Shown piece after piece: positions 25,787 through 35,265 of a DNA stretch of 64,000 nt. The DNA is taken from contig JAJDXE010000013.1 of the NCBI GenBank assembly GCA_022825265.1, positions 248,001 to 312,000 of the forward strand, in the 5' to 3' direction. Positions within the stretch are counted from its first letter, which is position 1; every line of letters starts with the position of its first letter. The translations under genes were made by a program, and so were the position numbers. This DNA comes from Dehalococcoidia bacterium (lineage in GTDB: Bacteria > Chloroflexota > Dehalococcoidia > Bin125). Under the pieces are notes generated by a model. The model saw only the letters and a list, made by a program, of their open reading frames with translations. It was not told where the DNA came from and searched no databases.

Positions 25787-26917
25787 TTACTCGACGCAGG
25801 CCGCAGCCATCGTGCCGATCCTCGACGTGCGCTCGCGGATGTGCTCGTCCTGCTGGAAGCCGTTCGTCAGGAAGCCAACCGACAAACCAGTCTCTGGGTC
25901 GCCCCAGGCGATCTGTCCGCCCGCGCCGGCATGGCCAAACGCGCTCGGCGAGGCGCCGCTGCCGAATCCGCGTTCCTCAGTCAATCCGTCCTCGCCCGCC
26001 AGCACGACCGTCAACGCCCGGTTCACATGGATGCCGCTCAGTGGATCGGTGTGCCGGTCGGGATTCGTCATCACCGTTGTGCCCAGGTCGACCGCGCTCC
26101 GGCTCAGCGGACCGTCATCCGACGGAGCAATCACCTGCTGGTAGAACATCGCCACATCGGCCGCGTTGGCAAACGCGCCGCCGCCGGGGCATCCCGCCCG
26201 ACGCTGCGAGGCTAGGTTGAAATGCAGGATCGTCTGCGGGAAGACCTCGCCGCCGTCGACCGGCAGCGGTTCCTCCGTGTACACGATCGATGCCGCCCGG
26301 CCATGCTCCTCGTTGGGCAGGCCGACGTAGAGATTGTCGAGGCCCATCGGATCAAGTAGGTTTGCGCGCAGCCAGTCGCGGAAGTCTTCGCCGGTCTTCT
26401 GCTCGATGATCTCGGCCAGCACCCAGTGCGCCGAGGTCGCGTGGTACTCCCACTGACTGTCGGGCGTCCAGTTGAGCCGCCAGCCCATCATCCGCCGCAG
26501 CCGAGCCTCCCGGTCTTCCCACAGACGCGGGTTCATCGGCGCATGAGGGAACCCCCCGGTGTGCAGCATCACGTTGCGGACGGTCACATCGGCATACGAC
26601 GCCTCACCGTTGCCCTCCGCGCACCAGCCCGGAATGATGTCGACCACCCGCTCGTCCAGGTCGAGCAACCCCTCGTCCAGCAGCTTCCAGACGCCGACGC
26701 CAACAATCGCCTTGGTCGACGAGAACATGCAGAACAGCGTGTCGTCGCGTGCCGGCTGTACCGAACTGCCCTGGTGCGCGATGCCAAACGTACGCATCCC
26801 GGCTAGCTCGCCCTCATGACCAATCGCGATCTGCGCGGCCGGCACCTGCTCTTCGCTGACGATCCCCTCGACGTAATCAAAGAGTTCGTTCAGCTTGTCC
26901 TGATTGATGGAAGTCAT
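25787..26917 (-). CDS. Serine hydrolase, beta-lactamase/esterase family
   Basis: A 376-residue class C beta-lactamase-fold hydrolase. The nucleophile motif SSTK (66-69), a WEYHATSAHW stretch with the general-base Tyr, and HAGAGGQIAW near the C-terminus give the three active-site motifs. There is no signal peptide, so it is probably a cytoplasmic esterase or amidase rather than an antibiotic-degrading enzyme. Two more distant relatives lie at 56.9-59.4 kb. It has a ~900 bp repeat-bearing tract behind its start. Confidence 0.82.
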   Translation of the reverse strand: MTSINQDKLNELFDYVEGIVSEEQVPAAQIAIGHEGELAGMRTFGIAHQGSSVQPARDDTLFCMFSSTKAIVGVGVWKLLDEGLLDLDERVVDIIPGWCAEGNGEASYADVTVRNVMLHTGGFPHAPMNPRLWEDREARLRRMMGWRLNWTPDSQWEYHATSAHWVLAEIIEQKTGEDFRDWLRANLLDPMGLDNLYVGLPNEEHGRAASIVYTEEPLPVDGGEVFPQTILHFNLASQRRAGCPGGGAFANAADVAMFYQQVIAPSDDGPLSRSAVDLGTTVMTNPDRHTDPLSGIHVNRALTVVLAGEDGLTEERGFGSGASPSAFGHAGAGGQIAWGDPETGLSVGFLTNGFQQDEHIRERTSRIGTMAAACVE

Positions 26918-27813
26918 GTTGCGCTCCGCCTCCGCCGGTCGGTTCCGGGCTGCGCCAAGTCTAGGGCCTGTTCAAGTCGCTCTGCTGACCGCCGTCGCCC
27001 GCTCCTCGCCAATCGGCGCTGCCGGTCTCCCGCCAGACATGCCGCGCGACACACTCAGGCGCTTGGCATCCTCATGGCAACACGGTACATTTGTGCGTGC
27101 AATCATCATCCGATTCGGAGCCGACGTATGCTCGCTCAATCCTTCCCGCCACTCGCACGAGACCGACCTCGACGCAATCCAACAGGCCCGAACAAGTTCG
27201 AATGCGATCTGCTCGCGTTGACCGACCAGAACCTTCCAAAGCCTTCCAAACCCAACCACCCGGGTCCCACGATCTCCAACAAAACACTGCGTTTTCTCGC
27301 CTGACGGTCCAAGAAAATTTTTCCTCCAACCACCAACCGACCACGAAAAACCGCTCACGCCCGAACGGCGTTCGTTCCGCAGAGCGGCAGACCGTGAGCA
27401 AACGACATCGGACAAGATCGAACAGGATCGATCGACCAGCACTTACCAAAGCCTTCCAAATCCAACCACCCGGACCGCACGATCTCCTGCAAATCACAGG
27501 TTTTTCTCCGCTCGACCGCCCAGGAATTTTTTCTGTCCAACCACCAACCAGCCGCCGAAGCCGCCTGTCACCCGAGCAGCGTTCCTCCAGCGGTCGCGGA
27601 TCAGACGAGATCGAACGCAACCGAACAGCCCCGAACGCCCCTCGCCTACCAAAACCTTCCAAACCCGACCACCCGGACCGCGCGATCTCCAGCAAAACAC
27701 TGTTTTTTCCTCGCCGGACCCCAAAAGAAAATTTTCCGTTCGACCACCTGCGCGTCGACGTAACCCCGACATCGAGGGCGATCGACCGCAATGCTGTCGC
27801 GTAGCCTGACCCC
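26918..27813. other. Non-coding tract with three diverged tandem repeats
   Basis: About 900 bp between divergent genes. The first ~250 bp are unremarkable GC-rich sequence. The remainder holds three copies of a ~205 bp unit described separately. No tRNA, transposase or believable coding frame is seen; open frames here have atypical Pro/Arg/Ser-rich translations. Confidence 0.6.
27220..27745. repeat. Three tandem ~205 bp repeat units
   Basis: Each unit contains a CTTCCAAA-NCC-RACCACCCGG core (starting near 27242, 27452 and 27655), then CGATCTCC. An AAAAC...GTTTT-type small hairpin and an A/T-rich palindromic stretch (such as GAAAATTTTTC) follow, with CAACCACCAACC-like sequence after the first two units. 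Spacing is about 210 and 203 bp. The units differ by many substitutions but keep the hairpin, suggesting an old duplication under structural constraint. They sit upstream of the ABC exporter gene and behind the serine hydrolase gene. Confidence 0.65.
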
Positions 27814-28749
27814 ATGCCTCCCGCGATCAGCATCAGCGGCGTGACCAAGCGATACGGCTCCATCGTCGCGGTTGATGGTGTCGACCTGGAAATCGAAGCA
27901 GGACAGGTCTACGCCCTGCTCGGACCAAACGGCGCCGGTAAGACGACGCTGGTCGAGATCCTCGAGGGCTATCGAGATCGCGACGCCGGCGAGGTCTCCG
28001 TCCTCGGATTCGACCCGCAGCGTCAGCGCGGCGAACTCAACCGACGCGTCGGCATCGTGCTCCAGCACAGCACCCCGATGGAAGGCCTCACGCCTCGCGA
28101 GATGCTCAACTTCACGGCCAGGCTCTACGACCACCCGATGGACACGGACGAAGTGCTCGAACTCGTTGGATTGACCGAGCACGCCGACCGCCGAGGATCG
28201 AAGCTCTCCGGCGGTCAGAAGCGCCGCCTCGACCTCGCCACCAGTGTGATCGGCAATCCCGACCTGATCTTCCTCGACGAGCCCACCACCGGCTTCGACG
28301 CCACCGCGCGCCGCCAGGCATGGGAAGTGGTCCGCGGCCTGACCGAACGCGGCGCCACCGTCATCCTCACCACCCACTACCTCGACGAAGCAGAGCATCT
28401 GGCCCAGCAGATCGGCCTGATCAAGGACGGCCGGATCATCTTCGAGGGCGACATCACCGCCCTGCGCCGAGAGATGGAAACCGACACCCGAATCTCCTGG
28501 CAACCGCCGAGCGGATTCGATCCGGCAGATCTCCCGGATGAATGGAAGGAAGTGTCGATCGGTGCGGATGGCCGTCTCTCCCTGCCCACCCAGACGCCGA
28601 CAGTCCACCTGGCGCGGCTCATCGAGTGGTCTCGTAATCGAGGCATGGAAGAGATCCCCGAGTTGCAGGTCGAGCGTCCCGATCTCGAAGAGATGTATCT
28701 CGAACTGGTCGACGACAGCGAAGCGCTGGAAACGGCGGATCAATCGTGA
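27814..28749 (+). CDS. ABC-2-type exporter ATP-binding protein
   Basis: A 311-residue ATPase. Walker A GPNGAGKTT is at 37-45, the signature LSGGQKRR at 131-138, Walker B LIFLDEP at 151-157, and the switch His188 in TTHYLDEAEH. The ~90-residue C-terminal extension is typical of drug/antibiotic or daunorubicin-type exporters. It pairs with the permease gene that overlaps its end by 4 bases. No ribosome-binding site is evident before ATG 27814. Substrate unknown. Confidence 0.9.
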   Translation: MPPAISISGVTKRYGSIVAVDGVDLEIEAGQVYALLGPNGAGKTTLVEILEGYRDRDAGEVSVLGFDPQRQRGELNRRVGIVLQHSTPMEGLTPREMLNFTARLYDHPMDTDEVLELVGLTEHADRRGSKLSGGQKRRLDLATSVIGNPDLIFLDEPTTGFDATARRQAWEVVRGLTERGATVILTTHYLDEAEHLAQQIGLIKDGRIIFEGDITALRREMETDTRISWQPPSGFDPADLPDEWKEVSIGADGRLSLPTQTPTVHLARLIEWSRNRGMEEIPELQVERPDLEEMYLELVDDSEALETADQS

Positions 28750-29582
28750 ACGCCACCAACGCGACGAATGTCCTCCGCACCGTCCGTCTGGGCTTCTTCT
28801 ACATGGTCCTCAACCTCAAGACCATCTACCGCCAGCCGGCCGCCCTCTTCTTCGTCGTCGCCTTCCCGATCATGTTCCTCGTCATCTTCTCCTCTCTGTT
28901 GACCTTCGAGATCGGCATCCCGGAAGAAGCGGGAGCGAACGTGCCGGCGATCAAGTTCAGCCAGTACTTCGTCGCCGGCATCATGGGCGTCGCTATCTTC
29001 GGCACCTCCTTCAACCTGCTCGGCACCTCGCTCGCCATCCAGCAGTTCGACGGCACGCTCAAACAGCTCGCAGCGACCCCGCTGCCCAAGGCCTCGTTCT
29101 TCATCGGGCTCGTCGGAACCGCGCTGACCTACACAGTCCTCCAGCTCGTGATCATGTTGATCCTCGGCGTCGCCGCCTACGGTATTGAGCTGCCGGACGC
29201 GCACGGCTGGCTCACCCTGATCTGGATCGTCTTGCTGGGAGTACCCGCCGGCTGCGTGCTCGGCATCGCGATCACCAAGATCATTCCCTCCGCCAACGCT
29301 GCGCCAGCCATCATCCAGGCTCCGTTCCTCTTCTTGCAGTTCATTTCCGGCGTCTTCTTCACCCTCGCTTCAGTGCCGACCTGGCTGCAATGGGTCGCCG
29401 GAGTTTTCCCCCTCCGCTGGGTCGCCCAGGGCTTGCGCTCCGTCTTCCTCCCCGATGTCTACAAGTTCGCCGAGCCGGGAATGAACTGGCAACTCGAACT
29501 CGCGGCCATTGTGCTGGCCGTCTGGATCGTGGCCGGACTGGGACTGTCCGTGCTGACCTTCAAATGGGACCGCTCGGGCTAG
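28746..29582 (+). CDS. ABC-2-type exporter permease
   Basis: A 278-residue membrane protein of the ABC-2 family. Hydrophobic segments begin near residues 33, 73, 107, 138, 178 and 251, with a typical exporter segment near PFLFLQFISGVFF. The GTG start overlaps the ATPase gene by 4 bases (GTGA), so the two form one operon and one transporter, probably acting as a dimer of each subunit. It could export a lipid, drug or small peptide. Confidence 0.87.
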   Translation: MNATNATNVLRTVRLGFFYMVLNLKTIYRQPAALFFVVAFPIMFLVIFSSLLTFEIGIPEEAGANVPAIKFSQYFVAGIMGVAIFGTSFNLLGTSLAIQQFDGTLKQLAATPLPKASFFIGLVGTALTYTVLQLVIMLILGVAAYGIELPDAHGWLTLIWIVLLGVPAGCVLGIAITKIIPSANAAPAIIQAPFLFLQFISGVFFTLASVPTWLQWVAGVFPLRWVAQGLRSVFLPDVYKFAEPGMNWQLELAAIVLAVWIVAGLGLSVLTFKWDRSG

Positions 29583-30049
29583 CGCCGGCGCCTCAGGTGG
29601 TGTCGGCGATTGCGCTCGGCTCGCTGGTTCTGCTCGCGTTGCGCCCGCAGCATCGCCTCTTGGATGTCGTCCGAGCGGTCGCCCCCGCTCGATTCAACCT
29701 GGCGCTGACCCCGTCCCAGTTCGGACGGTTCCTGCAGACGAGACGACCGAACACTCTGCTCCACGTCGGCGCCCGTCTCCGCCCGGACCCTGCCGACGGT
29801 GTCGCCAAGAGAGGGCATGGACCTCGAGTGATCGCTCAGACCTTCAGCCAGGAAGCTCGACGCCTGGCCGTGCATGTCAAGCTCATGCCGCATCCGAGAC
29901 TCCGCGCCCATGATGTGCAGGTGCCGCAGAATCCACTGCTCAAACCGGAGGACGCCTCGACCAAGTGGCGTGCGCTCGCCGCCAAGCAGAAAACGCAGCG
30001 GCCGAATGACGAGGACGACGAAAATCTCGCCGAGTCCAATCACCATCAT
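29579..30049 (-). CDS. Hypothetical protein with N-terminal membrane segment
   Basis: A 156-residue protein that begins with a hydrophobic stretch (MVIGLGEIFVVLVI) and continues as a hydrophilic, Arg/Glu/Ser-rich, probably disordered chain ending in RRHHLRRRR. The start has a strong GGAGG about 5 nt upstream, itself inside a GGAGGCCTCC palindrome. The stop overlaps the end of the convergent exporter permease. No family is recognised. It follows the methyltransferase gene on the same strand with a short gap. Confidence 0.5.
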   Translation of the reverse strand: MMVIGLGEIFVVLVIRPLRFLLGGERTPLGRGVLRFEQWILRHLHIMGAESRMRHELDMHGQASSFLAEGLSDHSRSMPSLGDTVGRVRAETGADVEQSVRSSRLQEPSELGRGQRQVESSGGDRSDDIQEAMLRAQREQNQRAERNRRHHLRRRR

Positions 30050-30062
30050 CGGAGGCCTCCAA

Positions 30063-30890
30063 TCACACCCGACGGAATCTCAATGCCACTGCCATCGGGA
30101 TCTCGGGCAGCATGTTCCAGATCAGCTTCGCCTCCTCCATCGGCTGCGGAGGGGCGGGCAGCTCCTCCATGCCGTCGAGCACCAATCCCGCAGAGAACGC
30201 GTCCCCCAGCAACTCGCTCAACGGCCGATGGAAGTAGATCTGAGGCTCCTGCTGAGCCGTGTTGGTCACCCCGTGAGTGACGTACCTAGACAGGTAGCGC
30301 TCGACCTTGAGTCCATGCGGCTCATTGTCCTGCTCCGACTTGACAAACTTGTAGCCGGACGTCGCATACGCAGGATGCAGCGTGACGACGACGAAGATCC
30401 CCCGCGGCTTGAGCACGCGCCACGCTCCGCCGAACATCGGCCGCAGCATCGGCATCGACATCACACCCATGATGCACACGGCGGCGTCAAACGGCCCGCC
30501 GCAGTTGACGATCTCACGCTCAACCGTCGCGTCGACCACTTGGTAGCCCACATCGACAGCCTGGTCCGAGATCGTTTCTGTCCGCCGCTCGGCGTGTGCA
30601 ACCAGCGCAGGCGAGAGGTCGGTCGCAACAACTCGCATCCCCTGCCGTCCCAGACGACGGGCGAAACCGCCGTTGCCGCAGGCGAACTCGATCACACGAG
30701 AGCCGTGCTCGAGCCCCAGCATCCGCTCAGCCGCCGGTGCAAACACACCATGATGAAACTCATCGCCCTGGTCGCCCCAACGCTCGTCAAAGAAGTCCGC
30801 GCCCTTCTCCCATCCATCCAGCACCTGCTGACGGAGTTGAGCAATCATCGCGTCTGGATCTGGCGGCGTCTGAGGCTGTTGTTGAGTCAT
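30063..30890 (-). CDS. Class I SAM-dependent methyltransferase
   Basis: A 275-residue methyltransferase. The SAM-binding motif I is VIEFACGNGGFAR, followed by VVATDLSPALVAHAERR (acidic loop) and DAAVCIMGVMSM (motif IV region). The C-terminal half resembles small-molecule methyltransferases of the Methyltransf_11/25 type. The first 12 residues are Gln/Pro-rich. It is transcribed away from the transporter locus; the target is unknown. Confidence 0.8.
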   Translation of the reverse strand: MTQQQPQTPPDPDAMIAQLRQQVLDGWEKGADFFDERWGDQGDEFHHGVFAPAAERMLGLEHGSRVIEFACGNGGFARRLGRQGMRVVATDLSPALVAHAERRTETISDQAVDVGYQVVDATVEREIVNCGGPFDAAVCIMGVMSMPMLRPMFGGAWRVLKPRGIFVVVTLHPAYATSGYKFVKSEQDNEPHGLKVERYLSRYVTHGVTNTAQQEPQIYFHRPLSELLGDAFSAGLVLDGMEELPAPPQPMEEAKLIWNMLPEIPMAVALRFRRV

Positions 30891-30957
30891 GACCGCAGGG
30901 TAGTCGGAGCGAATGGCGCCAACTCGCCAACGGTTCGGGAGCCAAGGTCAGAATCCG

Positions 30958-30963
30958 TATACT
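30958..30963 (+). promoter_or_regulatory. -10 box ahead of binding-protein gene 1
   Basis: TATACT lies 26 bp before the ATG, with an AGGAG ribosome-binding site between. Related boxes precede other binding-protein genes: TACATT near 35214, TACACT at 37374, TACACT at 39553 and TAGACT at 44631. Each gene therefore seems to have its own promoter. No convincing shared -35 is seen. Confidence 0.4.
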
Positions 30964-30989
30964 CTCGCCACTTCCGATAGGAGCAGGCG

Positions 30990-33008
30990 ATGGCGGGGCG
31001 GAACTACTGGCAACGGATGCGAGCCAGCCGCTTGAGCCGTCGGGCGCTGGTCAGAACCGCAAGCCGCGCAGGGGTCGGTGCCGCGGGCTTAGCCCTGGTC
31101 GGTTGCGGAGATGACGATGACGACAATGAGCTGATCGTCGTCGAGCCTGAACCCCAGCAGACCGCTGCGCCGACCCCGAGACCTCGTCGGCAGTCCGCCC
31201 CGACCCAGCAGCAACAGCAGGACATGGCCGAGCAACAGGCCGCCCAGGCCCAGCAACAGGAGCAGGCACAAAGTCAATCGCCAGACTCGCGACAACAAGC
31301 TCAGCCACAGGCCCAAGTCCAGGAACAGGTAGTTGTCAGCAACGTCGTCCGAGGAGGCGACCTGCGCCTGTCCACACCGGCTCGGGCGCACGATTACTTC
31401 GATCCTCACCGCGCGGTCTTCGGCAGCACCCAGTTCTGGATGGGCTTCTACATGAACAACGTGGTCCGCTGGCGCAACAAGGCGCAGGCGATCATGGAGC
31501 CCGACATCTGTAGCCTGCCGGAAACTCCCGACGCGGAAACCTACGTGTTCAGGGTCGATCAAGGTGCCCGCTTCTGGGACCAGTACCCGACCGAGGGCGG
31601 CCGCTTGGTGACCGCCGAGGATATTCGAGCCAACTTCCAGCGGCACATCGACGGCCGCGACGCCACAGGCGTGGAAGATGGCACCTTCCCGCACCGCGAC
31701 TCGTACGCCAAGACCGCCTCAATGGACACGCCCGACGACCTGACTTTTGTCGCCCGAACGGATGGACCCGACGCCACCTGGCTGGGCATTCCCCTGGGGC
31801 CGTTCGGCTGGATCACGTCGCCCGAGGCGATCTCAGAATTCGGCGATCGCTGGCGCGACGACCCAACCAACATCGAACTCTCCAGCGGCACCGGCATGAC
31901 GATCCCGCGCTCTTATGACCCCGACATCGGGATCGAACTCGAGCGCAATCCGAACTTCTGGAAGAACGGCGTCGACGGTCGGCCATTGCCCTACTTCGAC
32001 CAGGTCACGCTGGCCAGCCTGGAAGACCCAACCGCAATCGAGACGGCCTATCGCGGCCGAGAAATCTCCATCGGCGGCTTTCCGCTGTCATCCATCCAGG
32101 TGGAAGCGCTCTCGGGAAACTTCCCCGACCATCCAACCGGCAATGTGCCCTTCGGCTTCACGATCATCACCGGCTGGTTCAACTTCAACCGCGACTGGCC
32201 GGGATGGGACGGTCTGGGCAACCCCTACCTAGATCGCCGTTTCTGCCAGGCGATGCATCTCGCCGTCGACCGATACCTGATGATTGACGCGGTCTATCTC
32301 GGCTCGGCAAAGCCGACCGGCCAGGAAGACACGCCGTGGTTCAACACCTTCTGGGCAATTCCCGAAGAAGAACTCCTCGCGACACCTGGTTTCCGACCCG
32401 ATCGCGAAGCAGACATCGAGGAGGCGCGCGCCTTGCTGGACGCTTCCGGCTACGACGTCGACCGTCCGATCAAGCTGATCGCGCCCGAGTTCTGGGAAGT
32501 CACCTACACAGGCATCCTCGAAACCGAACGAGCGATGTACGAGGAAGCGCTCGGCATCGAGGTCCAGTTCGACATCGAGCCCTTCCCGGTCATCCTCCAG
32601 CGCCTCATTGACGGCAGTTACCCCGGTTCTGGTCCGCAGTGGACCAATGCGCCGGTTGAACTGGATCCGACTACGGCCTATCAGAACCGATTCACTCCCG
32701 GCGGCAGTTGGAACTACTTCCATTACGACTATCAGCCGATGACCGAGATCGTGGAGCGAATGCGAGTCACGCTCGATCAGAACACTCGCCGAGACCTGGC
32801 CCACGAAGCCCAGCGAATCGCGTTCGGGACCCACCCGGAGCACGGACTCGCCGGCATCTCGCCCACACCCGGCGTGATGAACGGCATCGCGCCGGCCATC
32901 TGGTGGCCGTTCGTCCATCGCGGCGAAGACTCGCTGCAGTTCGCCCACGACTCCCACCGCCACGACGACACCTGGATCGATACCGGCCACGAGGACTACC
33001 CGTCCTGA
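30990..33008 (+). CDS. Solute-binding lipoprotein 1 (SBP family 5), Gln-rich tether
   Basis: A 672-residue extracytoplasmic receptor of the peptide/nickel (SBP_bac_5) family. The 38-residue leader starts MAGRNYWQRM, has a Tat-type SRRALVR and ends in the lipobox LVG-Cys39, so the folded protein is exported by Tat and lipid-anchored. An Asp run after the Cys and a Pro/Arg then Gln-rich tether (about 40-118) precede the binding domain. Of the six copies this one has the most divergent tether (APTPRPRR). The next receptor gene begins 109 bp later. Ligand unknown; oligopeptides are only the family default. Confidence 0.85.
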   Translation: MAGRNYWQRMRASRLSRRALVRTASRAGVGAAGLALVGCGDDDDDNELIVVEPEPQQTAAPTPRPRRQSAPTQQQQQDMAEQQAAQAQQQEQAQSQSPDSRQQAQPQAQVQEQVVVSNVVRGGDLRLSTPARAHDYFDPHRAVFGSTQFWMGFYMNNVVRWRNKAQAIMEPDICSLPETPDAETYVFRVDQGARFWDQYPTEGGRLVTAEDIRANFQRHIDGRDATGVEDGTFPHRDSYAKTASMDTPDDLTFVARTDGPDATWLGIPLGPFGWITSPEAISEFGDRWRDDPTNIELSSGTGMTIPRSYDPDIGIELERNPNFWKNGVDGRPLPYFDQVTLASLEDPTAIETAYRGREISIGGFPLSSIQVEALSGNFPDHPTGNVPFGFTIITGWFNFNRDWPGWDGLGNPYLDRRFCQAMHLAVDRYLMIDAVYLGSAKPTGQEDTPWFNTFWAIPEEELLATPGFRPDREADIEEARALLDASGYDVDRPIKLIAPEFWEVTYTGILETERAMYEEALGIEVQFDIEPFPVILQRLIDGSYPGSGPQWTNAPVELDPTTAYQNRFTPGGSWNYFHYDYQPMTEIVERMRVTLDQNTRRDLAHEAQRIAFGTHPEHGLAGISPTPGVMNGIAPAIWWPFVHRGEDSLQFAHDSHRHDDTWIDTGHEDYPS

Positions 33009-33117
33009 CCCTGAGGCCAACCGCTGCCGCTCTCCAAAAGCTGCCAACGAACCTGTTTCAAAATCCCTAGCCTGCTCCAATCGCGAACGGTTCGATTCGG
33101 ATTTGGAGACAGATTCC

Positions 33118-35124
33118 ATGACAGAACGCAACTATTGGCAGCGCATGCGACGCAAGCAAATGAGCAGGCGCGCTCTGCTGAGAGCATCTGGCCGGGCCGG
33201 CGTCGGAGCCACGGGATTGGCGCTGGTCGGTTGCGGCGACGACGACGATGACGGACAGCAAGCTGCGGCTCAGTCGGACGCGCAACAACAGCAGCAGCAA
33301 CAGGCGATGCAGCAGCAAGGTCAGCAGCAGGCCATGCAGCAGCAGACCCAGCAACAGCAGGGCGAAGCCGCGGCCGAGCAGCAGGCAGAACAGGCTGAGC
33401 AACAGGAACAATCGGTCGCCGATGCCCAAGAACAACAGGCGCAACAGATCGCTGCCTCGGACATCGTGCGCGGCGGCAACCTGACCTTCTCGACCCCCGC
33501 TGCGACGCACGACTACTTCGATCCGGGCCGGGGCGTCTTCGGCCCGACGCAGTTCTGGATGGGGTTCTACATGAACTACCTCATCCGCTATCGGAACAAG
33601 GAACAGGACATCGCCGAGCCGGACATCGCCTCGCTGCCCGAGATTCCCGACGACGAGACCTACATCTTCAAGATCGATCAGGGCGCGCGCTTCTGGGACC
33701 AGTATCCGACCGAAGGCGGTCGGTTGGTGACGTCCGAAGATATCCGCGTCAACTACCAGCGCCAGATCGAGGCCAAAGACGCCACTGGCGCCGACGATGG
33801 CACCTACCTCTCCGCCGGCGCGTTCCGCCGCACCGCCTCGATGGACGTGCCTGACGACGAGACCTGGATCGCCAAGACCGACGGCCCCGACGCCACTTGG
33901 CTCGGTGTCCCGCTGCGCCCCTTCAGTTGGATCACCTCGCCCGAAGCGATCTCGGAATTCGGTGACCGCTGGCGCGACGAAGCCGGCAACCTCGAACTGT
34001 CCAGCGGCACCGGCCCCTTCATCCCCCACAGCTATGACCCCGACATCGGGATCGGCATGTCGCGCAACCCCAACTACTGGAAGATGGGCGTTGACGGCCA
34101 GCCGCTGCCCTACTACGACGAGGTCACGTTGGCCAACATGGAGGACCCGACCACAGTCGATGCTGCCTACCGCGGCAAAGAAATCCTCAACGGGCGCTTC
34201 CCGCTGACCACCCTGCAAGCCGACGGCATCGCCGAAGACTTCCCCGACCACAACTACGGTCAAATCGCCTTCGGCTTCACGATCATCACGCTGGTCAACT
34301 ACAACGCCGAATGGCCCGGCGAGGATGGTTTGGGCAACCCCTGGGTCGACCGACGCTTCGCCAAGGCGCTCGGCATGGCCGTTGACCCTTACCTGATGAT
34401 CGACACGGTCTACCTCGGTTCAGGCAAGCCGACCGGTCTGCACGACACCCCGTGGTACAGCTCGTACTGGGCGATCCCCGAGGAAGAACTGCTGCAAACG
34501 CCCGGCTTCCGCCCCGACCGCGACACCGACATCGCCGAAGCGCGGGCACTGCTCGAGGCCTCCGGCTACGACAAGAGTCGCGGCCTGCGCATGATCGCGC
34601 CCGACCTCTGGGAAGCATCCTATCCCGGCGTGCTCGAAACCGAAATCGGCATGTACAAGAACGCACTCGACCTCGAGGTCGAATTCGACGTGCAGCCCTA
34701 TACCGTCATCCTGCAGCGCTTCGTCGACGGCACCTACCCCGGCAGCGGCCCGCAGTGGGGCAACCCGCCGGCCGAACTCGACCCGACCGCGCCCTACAAC
34801 GACTTCTTCACCCCGGAAGGGTCGGTGAACACACTGTCTTACGACTACCCGCCGATGGCCGAGATCGCGTACAAGATGCGCGTCACCCTCGACCGCGAAG
34901 AGCGTTGGGAGATGGCGCAAGACGCCCAGCGCCTGCTGCTTGGTACCCACCCCGATCACGGTCTGGACGGAATCACCACGATCCCCGGTGTGATGAACGG
35001 CATTTCACCGGTGCTCTGGTGGCCGTTTGTGCATCACAGTGAGGACACGCTGCAGTTCGCCCACGCCAGTCACCGCTACGACGAGACCTGGATCGACGTC
35101 AACCACCCGGACTACCCGGCCTAG
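33118..35124 (+). CDS. Solute-binding lipoprotein 2 (SBP family 5), Gln-rich tether
   Basis: A 668-residue paralogue. Its leader is MTERNYWQRM followed by MSRRALLRASGRAG and the same Cys39 lipobox; Asp41-45 follow. The tether (about 40-114) has several Gln runs with AMQQQ repeats, encoded by CAG/CAA triplets. The binding domain begins near VRGGNLTFSTPAATHDYFDP and has the FWMGFYMNYLIRY signature shared with copies 1, 5 and 6. ATG 33118 is set by alignment of the RNYWQR start and a GGAGAC upstream. A strong hairpin follows the gene. Confidence 0.85.
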   Translation: MTERNYWQRMRRKQMSRRALLRASGRAGVGATGLALVGCGDDDDDGQQAAAQSDAQQQQQQQAMQQQGQQQAMQQQTQQQQGEAAAEQQAEQAEQQEQSVADAQEQQAQQIAASDIVRGGNLTFSTPAATHDYFDPGRGVFGPTQFWMGFYMNYLIRYRNKEQDIAEPDIASLPEIPDDETYIFKIDQGARFWDQYPTEGGRLVTSEDIRVNYQRQIEAKDATGADDGTYLSAGAFRRTASMDVPDDETWIAKTDGPDATWLGVPLRPFSWITSPEAISEFGDRWRDEAGNLELSSGTGPFIPHSYDPDIGIGMSRNPNYWKMGVDGQPLPYYDEVTLANMEDPTTVDAAYRGKEILNGRFPLTTLQADGIAEDFPDHNYGQIAFGFTIITLVNYNAEWPGEDGLGNPWVDRRFAKALGMAVDPYLMIDTVYLGSGKPTGLHDTPWYSSYWAIPEEELLQTPGFRPDRDTDIAEARALLEASGYDKSRGLRMIAPDLWEASYPGVLETEIGMYKNALDLEVEFDVQPYTVILQRFVDGTYPGSGPQWGNPPAELDPTAPYNDFFTPEGSVNTLSYDYPPMAEIAYKMRVTLDREERWEMAQDAQRLLLGTHPDHGLDGITTIPGVMNGISPVLWWPFVHHSEDTLQFAHASHRYDETWIDVNHPDYPA

Positions 35125-35154
35125 TCACGACGCGCACAGACGCCCCAATCGCCA

Positions 35155-35184
35155 AACAGAGGGCGGGTCTCCCCGCTCTCTGTT
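35155..35184 (+). terminator. Hairpin after binding-protein gene 2
   Basis: AACAGAG...CTCTGTT arms with an inner CGGG/CCCG pairing form a long stem 31 bp after the stop. A weak T-rich stretch (gcgtgtttt) follows. Probably an intrinsic terminator that isolates the next receptor gene. Confidence 0.6.
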
Positions 35185-35265
35185 GCGTGTTTTGCGATTC
35201 TCTGTTAAACGCAATACATTTCAGGCATCTCTGGCCGGTCGATGCAAGAGCAAGGAGACACACCG

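Noticed and set aside
25787..26917. Antibiotic resistance beta-lactamase
   Set aside because: It has the fold and motifs but no signal peptide; related cytoplasmic esterases are far more common in such genomes.
27220..27745. Possible CRISPR array
   Set aside because: Repeat units are about 205 bp apart and strongly diverged, unlike the short identical repeats and spacers of CRISPR, and no cas gene is present.
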